A DNA stretch of 64,000 bases from Afipia sp. (GCA_017308595.1 JAFKER010000012.1:1-64000); one strand, 5' to 3'; positions 54,148 to 64,000 are shown, counted from the first letter of the stretch. Notes: generated by a model from the sequence alone, not told the origin. Numbers and translations: made by a program.

Positions 54148-55320
54148 TCAGAACAAATCCAGTTGCGCATTCGCTGCCTTAGGCCGCGCGAAGTGAGCGG
54201 TCGTCAGCTTTGAGCGCCGCTTGTTAAGGCCGAGTTTCTCGCAGGCGATCTCGAAGCGCCGCCCGATCATCCAGGCCATCGGTCCGGTGCCCTTCATGCG
54301 CGTTCCCCATTGTGAGTCGTAATCACGGCCGTCGCGCATGTCCCGGATCAGCGTAAAGACGTGGCGATAACGGTCCGGATAATTCGCCAGCAGCCATTCG
54401 CGGAACAGGTCGCGCACTTCCAGCGGCAGGCGCAACAGCACATAGCTCGCTTCCTTGACACCGGCATGGGCCGCCGCATCGAGAATGCGTTCGATCTCGG
54501 AATCGTTCAGCGCAGGAATCACGGGCGCGACCATAACGGTGGTCGGAATTCCGGCTTCGGAGAGCTGGCGCAACGCCTCCAGCCGCTTTGGCGGCGTCGA
54601 AGCGCGCGGCTCCATGGTGCGCGACAGTTTCGGATCGAGCGACGTCACCGAAATCGCCACCTTGGCAAGGTTGCGCTTCGCCATCCGCGAAAGAATGTCG
54701 ATGTCGCGCATCACCAGTGCAGACTTGGTGACAATGCCGACCGGATGACCCGCCCGCTCCAGCACCTCGAGAATGCCGCGCATGATTTTGTATTCGCGCT
54801 CGATGGGCTGATAAGGATCGGTGTTGGTGCCGATCGCGATCATGCGCGGTTCATACCCTGAAGCAGCCAGTTCCTTCTCAAGCAAAGCCGGCGCATCGGG
54901 CTTGGCGAACAGTCGCGATTCAAAATCAAGCCCTGGTGAAAGGCCCATATAGGCATGGGTCGGGCGCGCAAAGCAGTAGACGCATCCGTGCTCACAGCCG
55001 CGATAAGGGTTGATCGAGCGATCAAAGCCGATGTCCGGCGAGTCGTTACGAGTAATGACCTTGCGTGCCGTATCGGTGGCAACCGTCGTCTTGAACGGTG
55101 GAAGCTCCTCAAGGCTCTGCCAGCCGTCGTCGAACGTAACTCTTGCTTCGGCCTCGAACCGGCCGCTGGCGTTGGACTGCGCGCCGCGGCCACGACGCCG
55201 CTGCCGGTCGATCGCGACTTCGATCTCCGGAAAAGGGGAAGGAGCACCCGCCGGCCCCTGTAATGGGGATTGGGGGGGCGTTACCGGCGGGTGCTTGAGG
55301 GCATGGGATGCATGGCTCAT
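54148..55320 (-). CDS. PA0069-family radical SAM protein
   Basis: 390 aa, related to the spore photoproduct lyase group but lacking that role. Cluster motif C-x3-C-x2-C in CEHGCVYCFARPTHAYMGLS, preceded by ITRNDSPDIGFDRSINPYRG. C-terminal region HVFTLIRDMRDGRDYDSQWG and the tail AHFARPKAANAQLDLF, which fits the family. It follows rnhB-VOC on the other side of a short gap, same strand. Reaction unknown. Confidence 0.88.
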   Translation of the reverse strand: MSHASHALKHPPVTPPQSPLQGPAGAPSPFPEIEVAIDRQRRRGRGAQSNASGRFEAEARVTFDDGWQSLEELPPFKTTVATDTARKVITRNDSPDIGFDRSINPYRGCEHGCVYCFARPTHAYMGLSPGLDFESRLFAKPDAPALLEKELAASGYEPRMIAIGTNTDPYQPIEREYKIMRGILEVLERAGHPVGIVTKSALVMRDIDILSRMAKRNLAKVAISVTSLDPKLSRTMEPRASTPPKRLEALRQLSEAGIPTTVMVAPVIPALNDSEIERILDAAAHAGVKEASYVLLRLPLEVRDLFREWLLANYPDRYRHVFTLIRDMRDGRDYDSQWGTRMKGTGPMAWMIGRRFEIACEKLGLNKRRSKLTTAHFARPKAANAQLDLF

Positions 55321-55544
55321 GGAGAGAACATAACACCACATGAGAACAAAACAAGAACTTCAGACTCGACCGTCCCCAAAATATTTGGACCACGACCAAG
55401 TCCAAGCGCGATCGTCCGATGCCTGCTGACGGGATGCCTCGTTATGCATGAATGCCGCAAAAAGCTGCACCTGACGGGCTGTGCTCTCTGTGACAAGATG
55501 ATAACGATTTCGCATCAAGCGGATACGCTAAGACAACGCACATC

Positions 55545-56117
55545 ATGATCAGTGTCGTCATCCCCACAGAAGGCGCCGAGCAACCCGTTGTTGCCACCCT
55601 TGCGGCCCTCGTGCCGGGCGCAGCCGCCGGGCTGATCCGGGACGTGGTGCTGGTGGATCGCACCGGCTCAAGCAACATCGAGCGGGTCGCTGACGTTGCA
55701 GGCTGCAATTTCCTGAATTTCGAAGGCTCGCGCGCAGCCGCACTGGCGGCAGGCGCACACCAAAGCCGCTCTCCGTGGCTGCTGTTCCTGTTACCGGGCG
55801 CTGTGCTCGATTCCGGGTGGATCGATGAGACCACCCAGTTCATCCAGAACGTCTCGCTCAGCGGACGACAACGTGCCGGTGTGTTCCGCTATGCGCGTTC
55901 GCCTTACGAAAACGCCACCGTGCGCGACGGGGTGAAGTCGCTCGCGCGGTTCATTTCCGGCCCCTCGCCCGATCAGGGCCTGCTGATCGCCCGTGACCAC
56001 TATGAGAAAGTCGGCGGATATGCCCCGGCAGCCCGGCGCGCGGAAGCCAAGCTGCTGTCGAAGCTCGGGCGGACCGGCCGCGCCGTGCTGAGGACCAGGA
56101 TTTTCGTGGCGGCTTGA
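55545..56117 (+). CDS. Glycosyltransferase family 2-like protein, short
   Basis: 190 aa with a GT-A-type N-terminus (MISVVIPTEGAEQPVVATLA, RDVVLVDRTGSSNIERVADV) and a hydrophobic patch (RSPWLLFLLPGAVLDSGWID). The classic DxD is not seen, because the region that should carry it reads LPGAVLDSGW, so catalysis is doubtful. Shorter than most GT2 proteins. Precedes the MarR-GNAT gene by 89 nt. Confidence 0.75.
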   Translation: MISVVIPTEGAEQPVVATLAALVPGAAAGLIRDVVLVDRTGSSNIERVADVAGCNFLNFEGSRAAALAAGAHQSRSPWLLFLLPGAVLDSGWIDETTQFIQNVSLSGRQRAGVFRYARSPYENATVRDGVKSLARFISGPSPDQGLLIARDHYEKVGGYAPAARRAEAKLLSKLGRTGRAVLRTRIFVAA

Positions 56118-56138
56118 GAATAGTTGCCCTTGAAAATA

Positions 56139-56174
56139 GTTGCTCTGGTCAACTTATTAGTTGACACCGTCAAC
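56139..56174. promoter_or_regulatory. Tandem MarR-type operators
   Basis: Two 15-bp palindromes of the form GTTGNN-N3-GTCAAC: GTTGCT-CTG-GTCAAC (56139-56153, one mismatch) and GTTGAC-ACC-GTCAAC (56160-56174, perfect). Their starts are 21 nt apart, two helical turns. They end 32 nt before the MarR-GNAT start, fit for autoregulation. A further AATAGTTGC copy lies at 56119. Confidence 0.6.
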
Positions 56175-56206
56175 AATCAGCGCACATTTCGTACCGGAGA
56201 CGAAAT

Positions 56207-57148
56207 ATGCCCCCACCTGCCATTCCTGAAGTTGAAAGCGATCCCGCCGTCGCCGCCATCCGGCGGTTCAACCGCTTCTACACCCGCAAGATCGGCGTGC
56301 TGGAGCAGAATCTCCTGCACAGCCCTTACTCCCTGACCGAGGCGCGGGTGCTGTTCGAACTCGCGCAGCAGGATGGCATGACCGCGAAGGAGATCGGCGC
56401 AAAACTCGGGCTCGATGCCGGTTACCTGAGCCGCATCGTCCATGCCTTCACGGAAAAGAACCTGATCACGCGTAAGGCGTCCCCAACCGACAAGCGGCAA
56501 TACAGCCTCGCCCTCACCGCCAAGGGCCGATTGGCTTTCGGGCAGTTGAACAGAACGTCGCACAATGATGTCGCCGGAATGCTGGCCGCGCTGCCACCAA
56601 GCGGCAAGGAACGGCTGGTGGAGGCTATGTCTGCCATCGAGCATCTGCTCGATGACGAAGCCCCACACCCAAAGATCACGTTGCGCACGCATCGGCCCGG
56701 CGACATGGGCTGGATCGTGCAGCAACACGGCGCGCTTTATGCGCGCGAATACGGCTGGGACATTTCATTCGAGGGACTCTGCGCGGAGATCGCCGCGGAA
56801 TTTCTGAAGAACTTCGATCCCACACGCGAGCGCTGCTGGATTGCCGAGATCGAGGGCAAACAGGTCGGCTCGGTCTTTCTGGTGAAGAAGTCCGATGAGG
56901 TCGCAAAAATCCGTCTGCTGTTGATCGACCCGGCGGCGCGCGGTCATGGGCTCGGCAAACGGCTGGTCGATGAGTGCATCGCCTTCGCCCGAAGCTGTGG
57001 CTATCGCAAGATCACGCTTTGGACACAGAGCATACTGCTTGCGGCACGCGGCATTTATCAGAGCGCGGGATTCGTCCATGTCGCGACCGAACCCCATCGC
57101 AGCTTCGGTCACGATCTGATCGGCGAGACGTGGGAGTTAACACTCTAA
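56207..57148 (+). CDS. MarR-GNAT fusion regulator/acetyltransferase
   Basis: 313 aa. Residues 1-150 form a MarR winged helix (YSLTEARVLFELAQQDGMTA, KEIGAKLGLDAGYLSRIVHA, SPTDKRQYSLALTAKGRLAF). Residues about 160-313 form a GNAT domain (RPGDMGWIVQQHGALYAREY, DPAARGHGLGKRLVDECIAF). Fusions of this type are common in alphaproteobacteria, and substrate and ligand are unknown. Good ribosome-binding bases (GGAGACGAA) precede the ATG. Strong tandem palindromes sit upstream. Confidence 0.92.
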   Translation: MPPPAIPEVESDPAVAAIRRFNRFYTRKIGVLEQNLLHSPYSLTEARVLFELAQQDGMTAKEIGAKLGLDAGYLSRIVHAFTEKNLITRKASPTDKRQYSLALTAKGRLAFGQLNRTSHNDVAGMLAALPPSGKERLVEAMSAIEHLLDDEAPHPKITLRTHRPGDMGWIVQQHGALYAREYGWDISFEGLCAEIAAEFLKNFDPTRERCWIAEIEGKQVGSVFLVKKSDEVAKIRLLLIDPAARGHGLGKRLVDECIAFARSCGYRKITLWTQSILLAARGIYQSAGFVHVATEPHRSFGHDLIGETWELTL

Positions 57149-57155
57149 GCCGCGA

Positions 57156-57710
57156 TCAACTCTTCGCTTTGCCGCGCTTCAGATGCTCGTCCAGCCGCGG
57201 CATGATCTCGACGAAGTTGCACGGCTTGGTGCGATAATCGAGCTGCGCGGCGAGAATGCCGTCCCACCCGTCCCTGCATGCGCCCGGCGATCCCGGCAGG
57301 CAGAAGATGAAAGTCGTGCCAGCCACACCGGCCACCGCGCGGCTTTGAATCGTCGATGTTCCGATCTTGGCGTGGCTCAGCATGTGAAACGCAATAGAGA
57401 AGCCGTCCATCCGCTTCTGAAACAGGGGCTCGGCTGCATCCGGCGTCACATCGCGCCCGGTGAATCCCGTTCCGCCCGTTGTAATAATGACGTCGACGCC
57501 GGGATCGCCAATCCACATCCGCAGCTTGGCCTGGATCGCATCGATATCGTCGGTGACAATATCCCGCGCCGCGAGGCGATGGCCCGCCGCGGTCAGGCGG
57601 TCCGCCAGCGTCGTACCCGACTTGTCATCGTCCAGGGACCGCGTGTCGGACACGGTCAACACCGCGATATTGAGCGGAATGAACGGTCTAGCCTGATCGG
57701 TTGAGAACAT
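57156..57710 (-). CDS. moaB: Molybdenum cofactor biosynthesis protein B
   Basis: 184 aa; adenylylates molybdopterin. Core IAVLTVSDTRSLDDDKSGTT, DVIITTGGTGFTGRDVTPDA (MPT-binding loop) and FQKRMDGFSIAFHMLSHAKI are intact; C-terminal FCLPGSPGACRDGWDGILAA. Converges on MarR-GNAT (7-nt gap). Confidence 0.95.
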   Translation of the reverse strand: MFSTDQARPFIPLNIAVLTVSDTRSLDDDKSGTTLADRLTAAGHRLAARDIVTDDIDAIQAKLRMWIGDPGVDVIITTGGTGFTGRDVTPDAAEPLFQKRMDGFSIAFHMLSHAKIGTSTIQSRAVAGVAGTTFIFCLPGSPGACRDGWDGILAAQLDYRTKPCNFVEIMPRLDEHLKRGKAKS

Positions 57711-57727
57711 CGCGTTTTATTCCTGAG

Positions 57728-57837
57728 CCGTCACCCTGAGGTGCGAGGCGATTCTTCCGCCGAGCCTCGAAGGGCGACGGCGTTTTGCATCGTCATCCTT
57801 CGAGGCTCGCGAAGGGAATCGCACCTAAGGATGACGA
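57728..57837. repeat. 'gtca.cctgaggtgcga...cctcgaagg' repeats, inverted copies
   Basis: Two related elements (57728-57780, 57793-57837) of the same family as 25893-25995, sharing CCTGAGGTGCGAG and CCTTCGAGGCTCGC. They fill the gap between the moaB start and the zinc-peptidase stop. Confidence 0.65.
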
Positions 57838-57847
57838 AACCGATACC

Positions 57848-58786
57848 TTAAAGCTGCACGCCGGGCGCGAACGTGTTGCAGGCCTGTACCGAGCCCTGCT
57901 GATAGCCCGTCATGAACCAGCGCTTGCGCTGCGCAGCCGAGCCATGGGTGAATGAGTCGGGCACCACACGTCCGGTCGACTGACGCTGCAATGTGTCGTC
58001 GCCGATCGCAGATGCTGTCTGCAGCGCGGCATCGATGTCTCCCGCTTCGAGGAAGCCCGGCCTCTTCTTCTCTTCGCGGTTGACCCAGACGCCGGACAGG
58101 CAGTCGGCCTGCAATTCGACGCGGACCTGAATTGCGTTCGCCTCGGCCTTGCTGCCCGCACGCTCCTGCATCTGCCGTGCCTTGTCGAGAATGCCGAGCA
58201 GGTTCTGGATGTGATGACCCGCTTCGTGCGCGATGATGTAGGCCGCAGTGAATTTACAAGCATTGCCCGAGCAGCCGCGGAACCGGGTCTCGACCTCGCG
58301 GAAAAATCCGGTATCGAGGAAAATCTGCTTGTCGGGCGGGCAATAGAATGGGCCCATCGCCGACTGCGCCATACCGCAGCGTCCGCCATTGGTGGCATTT
58401 CTGAAGAGCACGATGCGCGGCCCGCGATAGGTCTGGCCGCTGGCCGCGAAAATTTCGCTCCAGCGGTCGTCGAGTTCGCCGAGCACGCCGGCGATCATGC
58501 TGCCCATTTCATCCGTCGGCGCGCCGGCCTTCGGCGGGCTGCTGGTTCTGCGATCGGTCTGATAGGTCGGAGCCTGCTGTCCGCCGGTCAGGATTTCAGC
58601 GCCGCCGATCAGGATGCGCGGGTCGATACCGACCGCCCAACCGATCAGGCCGAGCACAATGACCGTACCAATGCCGAGGCCACCGCCTCCGCCCATCGGA
58701 AATCCGAAACCGCCGCCTCCGCCGCCGCCACTGTCGTCGCGGCGATCGTCGATATTATCGCTGCGGCGGAAATCATCGTAACGCAT
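57848..58786 (-). CDS. YpfJ-family neutral zinc metallopeptidase
   Basis: 312 aa. A charged N-terminus and a Gly-rich stretch (GGGGGGGFGFPMGGGGGLGI) precede one transmembrane helix (GTVIVLGLIGWAVGI). The catalytic domain has HEAGHHIQN (HExxH) within FTAAYIIAHEAGHHIQNLLG and a downstream zinc ligand region (VELQADCLSGVWVNREEK). Inner-membrane anchored with the domain outside. GGAG 8 nt before ATG 58786 fixes the start; an ATG five codons earlier is rejected. Confidence 0.9.
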   Translation of the reverse strand: MRYDDFRRSDNIDDRRDDSGGGGGGGFGFPMGGGGGLGIGTVIVLGLIGWAVGIDPRILIGGAEILTGGQQAPTYQTDRRTSSPPKAGAPTDEMGSMIAGVLGELDDRWSEIFAASGQTYRGPRIVLFRNATNGGRCGMAQSAMGPFYCPPDKQIFLDTGFFREVETRFRGCSGNACKFTAAYIIAHEAGHHIQNLLGILDKARQMQERAGSKAEANAIQVRVELQADCLSGVWVNREEKKRPGFLEAGDIDAALQTASAIGDDTLQRQSTGRVVPDSFTHGSAAQRKRWFMTGYQQGSVQACNTFAPGVQL

Positions 58787-60319
<1,533 letters not shown>

Positions 60320-60396
60320 TCCGCCGTCCCTTCTTCGCAATTGCCCCCATCCCCTCCTTCGTGCGATGACACTCTCAAAAATCGGGAGCGTCCATC

Positions 60397-61662
60397 ATGA
60401 CCATTCTCATCGCAGGCGGCGGAATCGGCGGGCTCACCCTCGCACTCAGTCTCCATCAGGTCGGCATTCCCTGCCGTGTGTTCGAAAGCGTGCCGGAACT
60501 CAAGCCGCTGGGCGTCGGCATCAATGTGCTGCCCCATGCGGTGCGCGAACTGACCGAGCTTGGCCTGCTCGACAAGCTCGATACCGCCGGTGTCCGGACC
60601 AAGGAGCTCGCCTACTTCTCAAAACGGGGCAAACCGATCTGGAGCGAGCCACGCGGACTGGATGCCGGTTACAAGTGGCCGCAGGTCTCGATCCATCGCG
60701 GCGTGCTGCACCATCTCCTGCTCGATGCCGTCATCGAGCGCCTTGGCCGCGACGCAGTGCTCAACAACCATCATTTGGCAAGCTTCGCCTCGACGCCGAC
60801 AGGCGTCTCCGCCCGCTTCATCGACAAGGCGACTGGACAGCACGCCGGAACGTATGAAGGCTCGCTGCTGATTGCCGCCGATGGCATTCATTCCGCCGTG
60901 CGCGCAAAGCTCTATCCTGAAGAAGGCGCGCCGATCTGGAACGGCCGCATCCTCTGGCGCGGCATCACGGAAACCGAGGCCTTCCTGTCGGGCCGCACCA
61001 TGATCATGGCGGGCCATGAAAGCCTGAAGTTCGTCTGCTACCCAATCTCCGGGGAATTGCCGAACGGCAAGCGCCGCATCAACTGGATCGCCGAGCGTTA
61101 CTTCCCGCCGGAGCATCAGTGGCGGCGCGAGGACTACAACCGCGCGGCCAACCTCGAAGAATTCCTGCCCTGGTTCGAGGACTGGCATTTCGACTGGCTC
61201 GACGTGCCGGGCCTGATCCGCACGGCCTCGCAGGCCTACGAATATCCGCTGGTCGACCGCGATCCCATCGACCGCTGGACCTTCGGCAATGTCACGCTGC
61301 TCGGCGATGCCGCGCATCCGATGTATCCGATCGGCTCTAACGGTGCCTCGCAGGCCATTCTCGATGCTCGGGTGCTCACGCGCGAGATCATCAACCACGG
61401 CCAAACGACCGCGGCCCTGCAGGCCTATGAAGCCGAGCGCCGCCCGGCCACCACTGAACTGGTCAAGCTCAACCGCCGCAACGGCCCCGAGCAGGTGATG
61501 CAGCTGGTCGAAGAGCGCGCGCCGAACGGCTTCAATGTCGTCACCGAGGTGATGACGCAGCAGGAACTCGAAGACGTCGCCAACACCTACAAGCGCGTCG
61601 CGGGCTTCCAGGTCGAAGCGCTCAACGCCAAGCCGCCGATCGTGCCGCGCTCAGCCGCGTAA
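60397..61662 (+). CDS. FAD-dependent aromatic monooxygenase-like protein
   Basis: 421 aa, class A flavin monooxygenase (salicylate hydroxylase / PhzS-like, annotated flavin-dependent oxidoreductase). GxGxxG loop ILIAGGGIGGLTLALSLHQV, the DG motif (LLIAADGIHSAVRAKLYPEE) and GD motif (NVTLLGDAAHPMYPIGSNGA). Substrate unknown; no ring-cleavage genes are near. Confidence 0.88.
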   Translation: MTILIAGGGIGGLTLALSLHQVGIPCRVFESVPELKPLGVGINVLPHAVRELTELGLLDKLDTAGVRTKELAYFSKRGKPIWSEPRGLDAGYKWPQVSIHRGVLHHLLLDAVIERLGRDAVLNNHHLASFASTPTGVSARFIDKATGQHAGTYEGSLLIAADGIHSAVRAKLYPEEGAPIWNGRILWRGITETEAFLSGRTMIMAGHESLKFVCYPISGELPNGKRRINWIAERYFPPEHQWRREDYNRAANLEEFLPWFEDWHFDWLDVPGLIRTASQAYEYPLVDRDPIDRWTFGNVTLLGDAAHPMYPIGSNGASQAILDARVLTREIINHGQTTAALQAYEAERRPATTELVKLNRRNGPEQVMQLVEERAPNGFNVVTEVMTQQELEDVANTYKRVAGFQVEALNAKPPIVPRSAA

Positions 61663-61683
61663 GGGACATGCTATCGAGCGCCG

Positions 61684-62145
61684 CTATTGCGGCGGCCTGG
61701 GTTGCGGCGAAGAATGCTGATGCATGATGCGCCACTGCCCATCGACATTGGCAATGACAAAAGTGTAACGCGCAGGTGCCGTGAAACTCTGGCCATCCGC
61801 GCGGGTGCCCGAAAACTCGTAAATCCCGGATAAAACAACCACGGAATCTGAAACCTTGGTTGCGGTCGGGCTGCCCACCACCTTCACCTGCGTTTTATTT
61901 TTCGCACCGGCCGCGAAATAGCTTTTGAGTCCCTCTGTCCCGGATGTCAGAGCCGGACTGAGCGTTCCGAAGACCGTTGCGCCAGGCGCGTACAATCCGA
62001 CGGTAGCGTCCACGTCCCCCGAATTGAAATTCTTTTCCCATTTGGTGAGAACCGCCGCCGCGTCATCGGCCGGCGCGGCCATCGCTGCGGGGGCGCTGAG
62101 AAAAACAGACAGACAAAGGAAAAATTTAAGCAAAGATTTTCGCAT
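61684..62145 (-). CDS. Exported SnoaL/DUF4440-like protein
   Basis: 153-residue secreted protein. Signal peptide MRKSLLKFFLCLSVFLSAPA with cleavage after AMA. The mature part is an NTF2-like cone: VLTKWEKNFNSGDVDATVGL, YAPGATVFGTLSPALTSG, and the closing VDGQWRIMHQHSSPQP. SgcJ/EcaC-type families are of uncertain role. AGGAGCG lies upstream of ATG 62145. Confidence 0.88.
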   Translation of the reverse strand: MRKSLLKFFLCLSVFLSAPAAMAAPADDAAAVLTKWEKNFNSGDVDATVGLYAPGATVFGTLSPALTSGTEGLKSYFAAGAKNKTQVKVVGSPTATKVSDSVVVLSGIYEFSGTRADGQSFTAPARYTFVIANVDGQWRIMHQHSSPQPRPPQ

Positions 62146-62226
62146 CGTCGCGCTCCTGTTGGCTTTTCGAACGAGCAATAAACTTGCAGGACTAGATGGC
62201 AGGCTAGCGGATAATAATGACAATTA

Positions 62227-63342
62227 TCAACTCGGAAGAGAGCTGTTTTTGCTCAATCCATGCGCAATCACCTTGCGCATCACATTCGGCAACGCCTCAT
62301 CCTTGAGCGTCGCAATCGGCACCCAGCGCATGTCCTGCGGCGCGCGTGTGCGCGCAGGAACGCTGGTGACATAAACCACAAGCTCGAGCGGGAAATGCGT
62401 GAACACATGAGTCACGACGCCCGTCTTGCGATGCCAGCGCGAAACCTTGAGCGCAGGAGCCTGGATGCGCGCATCCTTGTCGTCATGACCGGCGAGCCAG
62501 TCGGACGTCGGCACCTCGGTCATGCCGCCGAGCAATCCTTTTTCCGGACGCGTACGCACCAGCAATTCATCGCCGCGCGTCACCACAAAAGCCGCGCCGC
62601 GCCGAAGCGCGCCGGTCTTCTTCGGAGCCTTGCGCGGGAATGTCTCCTGATCGCCGCGCTTGCGCGCCGCGCAGTTGTCATTGAGCGGGCACAATACGCA
62701 GGCAGGCTTCTTCGGCGTGCAGATCGTGGCGCCGAGATCCATCAGCGCCTGCGCGCTGTCGCCCGCACGCGATGTCCAGAGCAGGGCCGCTGCAAGTTCC
62801 TGAATCCGCGGCTTTGATTTCGGCAGCGGCTCTTCCACCGCGAACAACCGCGACACCACGCGTTCGATGTTGCCGTCCACCGGCATGGTCTGTCGGTCGA
62901 ACGCGATCGCGGCAATCGCCGCTGCTGTATACGGCCCGACGCCGGGCAGCATGCGCAAGCCTTCCTCGGTATCGGGAAATACGCCGCCATGCTCGCGCAG
63001 CACCGTGACCGCGCAGGCGTAAAGATTGCGTGCGCGCGAATAGTAGCCGAGCCCGGCCCACATCCGCAGCACATCATCCAGCGACGCCGCACCCAGCGCG
63101 GCCACCGTCGGCCAGCGCGCGGTGAACTTCTCGAAATAAGGACCGACGGCTTTCACCGTGGTCTGCTGCAACATGATTTCCGACAACCATACGCGATAGG
63201 GATCGCTGGTCTGGCCCGGCGGCGCGCGCCACGGCAATTGCCGCCGATGGCGGTCGTACCAGGCGAGCAGCAGCGCCGGGCGATCGGTCTCATGCGCTTC
63301 CGGAGATTTCTTTCGCCGCGCGGCAGCGCCTGATAAGGTCAT
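62227..63342 (-). CDS. mutY: A/G-specific adenine glycosylase
   Basis: Removes adenine mispaired with 8-oxoguanine. 371 aa: VWLSEIMLQQTTVKAVGPYF (catalytic Glu), HhH-GPD MLPGVGPYTAAAIAAIAFDR with catalytic Asp in MPVDGNIERVVSR, the [4Fe-4S] set C-x6-C-x2-C-x5-C (ICTPKKPACVLCPLNDNCAA) and a C-terminal Nudix-like 8-oxoG recognition domain (GLLGGMTEVPTSDW; HVFTHFPLELVVYV). Start 63342 lies very close to the divergent DUF721 start. Confidence 0.97.
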   Translation of the reverse strand: MTLSGAAARRKKSPEAHETDRPALLLAWYDRHRRQLPWRAPPGQTSDPYRVWLSEIMLQQTTVKAVGPYFEKFTARWPTVAALGAASLDDVLRMWAGLGYYSRARNLYACAVTVLREHGGVFPDTEEGLRMLPGVGPYTAAAIAAIAFDRQTMPVDGNIERVVSRLFAVEEPLPKSKPRIQELAAALLWTSRAGDSAQALMDLGATICTPKKPACVLCPLNDNCAARKRGDQETFPRKAPKKTGALRRGAAFVVTRGDELLVRTRPEKGLLGGMTEVPTSDWLAGHDDKDARIQAPALKVSRWHRKTGVVTHVFTHFPLELVVYVTSVPARTRAPQDMRWVPIATLKDEALPNVMRKVIAHGLSKNSSLPS

Positions 63343-63371
63343 AACGCCATATGTACCGACGACAGCCGCCC

Positions 63372-63851
63372 ATGAACAAGCCCGGTCCTCTCACTGCGAA
63401 GCCGTTATCCGCATTGCTCGGCAAAGCGATCAATGACGCCTTCGCCAAGCAGGGCTTTGCCTCGCGTGAACTGGTGACGCGGTGGGCCGATATCGTCGGC
63501 GCGCACGTCGCGGCCCATTCGGAACCGTTGAAAATCCAGTGGCCGCGCCCGGTCGAGAACCAGCAGCCCGAGCCGGCCACGTTGGTGCTGCGGGTGGAAG
63601 GGCCGATGGCGCTGGAAATCCAGCACACCTCGGATGTCATTCTGGAGCGGGTCAACCGCTTCTTCGGCTGGCAAGCTGTCGGGCGGATCGCGCTTCGCCA
63701 GGCGCCGCTGTCGCGCAGACCTGTGCGGCAGCGAAGAAAAGCGCCCGACGCCGCGGCGCTCGCGAAGGCCGAAGCGTCGCTCGGCACCGTGGACGACGCC
63801 GACTTACGCGCGGCGCTGGCGCGGCTCGGCGCATCGATCAAGCGAAATTGA
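63372..63851 (+). CDS. DUF721/DciA-like protein
   Basis: 159 aa. DUF721 core GFASRELVTRWADIVGAHVA, TLVLRVEGPMALEIQHTSDV, ILERVNRFFGWQAVGRIALR. DciA-type DUF721 proteins load the replicative helicase in bacteria without DnaC; this link is family knowledge. The C-terminal half is charged. Start ATG 63372 preferred by similarity; ATG 63351 would be 8 nt from mutY's start. In many rhizobia dsbA follows, and it would lie beyond the window. Confidence 0.85.
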   Translation: MNKPGPLTAKPLSALLGKAINDAFAKQGFASRELVTRWADIVGAHVAAHSEPLKIQWPRPVENQQPEPATLVLRVEGPMALEIQHTSDVILERVNRFFGWQAVGRIALRQAPLSRRPVRQRRKAPDAAALAKAEASLGTVDDADLRAALARLGASIKRN

Positions 63852-64000
63852 CCCGTCCGCGACGGGGCGCGGCTGCGGCCCGGCATTGCCACACCTGTTG
63901 TTTCAAGCTACGGCATGATCCCCGAAAAGCGGGAACCGGTTTCGCGTTCCCCAGCAGGCGTGACAGCGCCGATCGCACGACTTTCCCGGAGCAGACCGTT
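63852..64000. repeat. Right-edge intergenic with palindromic repeat
   Basis: No gene. From 63913 to about 63951 is GCATGATCCCCGAAAAGCGG and GAACCGGTTTCGCGTTCC, a dispersed rhizobial palindrome related to the one at 9896-9939. Confidence 0.55.

Overview
This is a GC-rich chromosomal window from an alphaproteobacterium, most likely order Hyphomicrobiales, family Nitrobacteraceae (the Bradyrhizobium / Afipia / Rhodopseudomonas / Nitrobacter group). The assignment is inference. It rests on a CcrM-type GANTC methylase near rnhB and mutY, a nadABC operon paired with a NadQ-type regulator, a heme oxygenase-bacteriophytochrome pair, rhizobial small-protein families (DUF1236, DUF3096, TIGR02301), a match to the alphaproteobacterial EcfG promoter consensus, and many short palindromic intergenic repeats of the kind scattered through these genomes. 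I found no insertion sequence, prophage, integrase, CRISPR array or rRNA. The window reads as core chromosome with little obvious accessory DNA.

Layout. 0-10.8 kb: the 5' part of a glutaryl-CoA dehydrogenase gene, a RibB-type riboflavin gene with a degenerate second domain, a CPA2 antiporter, tRNA-Pro(CGG), Sua5, an FAD-linked hydroxyacid dehydrogenase translationally coupled to a YpeA-like acetyltransferase, NudK, a SRAP (YedK/HMCES) protein and small conserved proteins. 10.8-11.5 kb: a gene-free patch that looks like a dispersed repeat. 11.5-14.8 kb: heme oxygenase and a bacteriophytochrome HWE kinase with a receiver domain, the light-sensing module. 14.8-20 kb: pyrC, then ygfZ-tag-HD hydrolase with four-base overlaps, a tyrosine phosphatase and nadQ. 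20-28.6 kb: a large DUF2339 membrane protein, a YhdH-like reductase, and nadA-nadB-nadC preceded by two palindromes that are good NadQ operator candidates. 28.7-36 kb: a SleB-type hydrolase, pyruvate phosphate dikinase with a Lys/Ala-rich tail, a DUF3096 peptide behind a clean EcfG-like promoter, DUF1236, and a duplicated EF-hand-like protein. 36-48 kb: glyQS, an S49 peptidase, tiny membrane proteins, TrmN6, polyprenyl synthase, ispE, a TPR protein and ETF-ubiquinone oxidoreductase. 48-64 kb: uracil-DNA glycosylase, MFS and NCS2 transporters, a GT39-like protein, rnhB, radical SAM, GT2, a MarR-GNAT fusion with tandem operators, moaB, a zinc peptidase, ccrM, an FAD monooxygenase, mutY and a DUF721/DciA-like protein.

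Functional links. Glutaryl-CoA dehydrogenase (left end) and ETF-QO (46-47.6 kb) are two ends of one electron route from acyl-CoA oxidation to the quinone pool. nadABC with nadQ make a self-contained de novo NAD module. tag, udg, mutY, yedK and ccrM give a concentration of DNA repair and modification functions, though not one operon. ispE and polyprenyl synthase sit back to back around the isoprenoid-quinone pathway. No wholly new multi-gene system stands out. The best leads are regulatory (NadQ, EcfG, MarR-GNAT and ccrM promoter sites), the tail on PPDK, the EF-hand-like tandem protein, and a uracil-DNA glycosylase that has lost part of its iron-sulfur ligand set.
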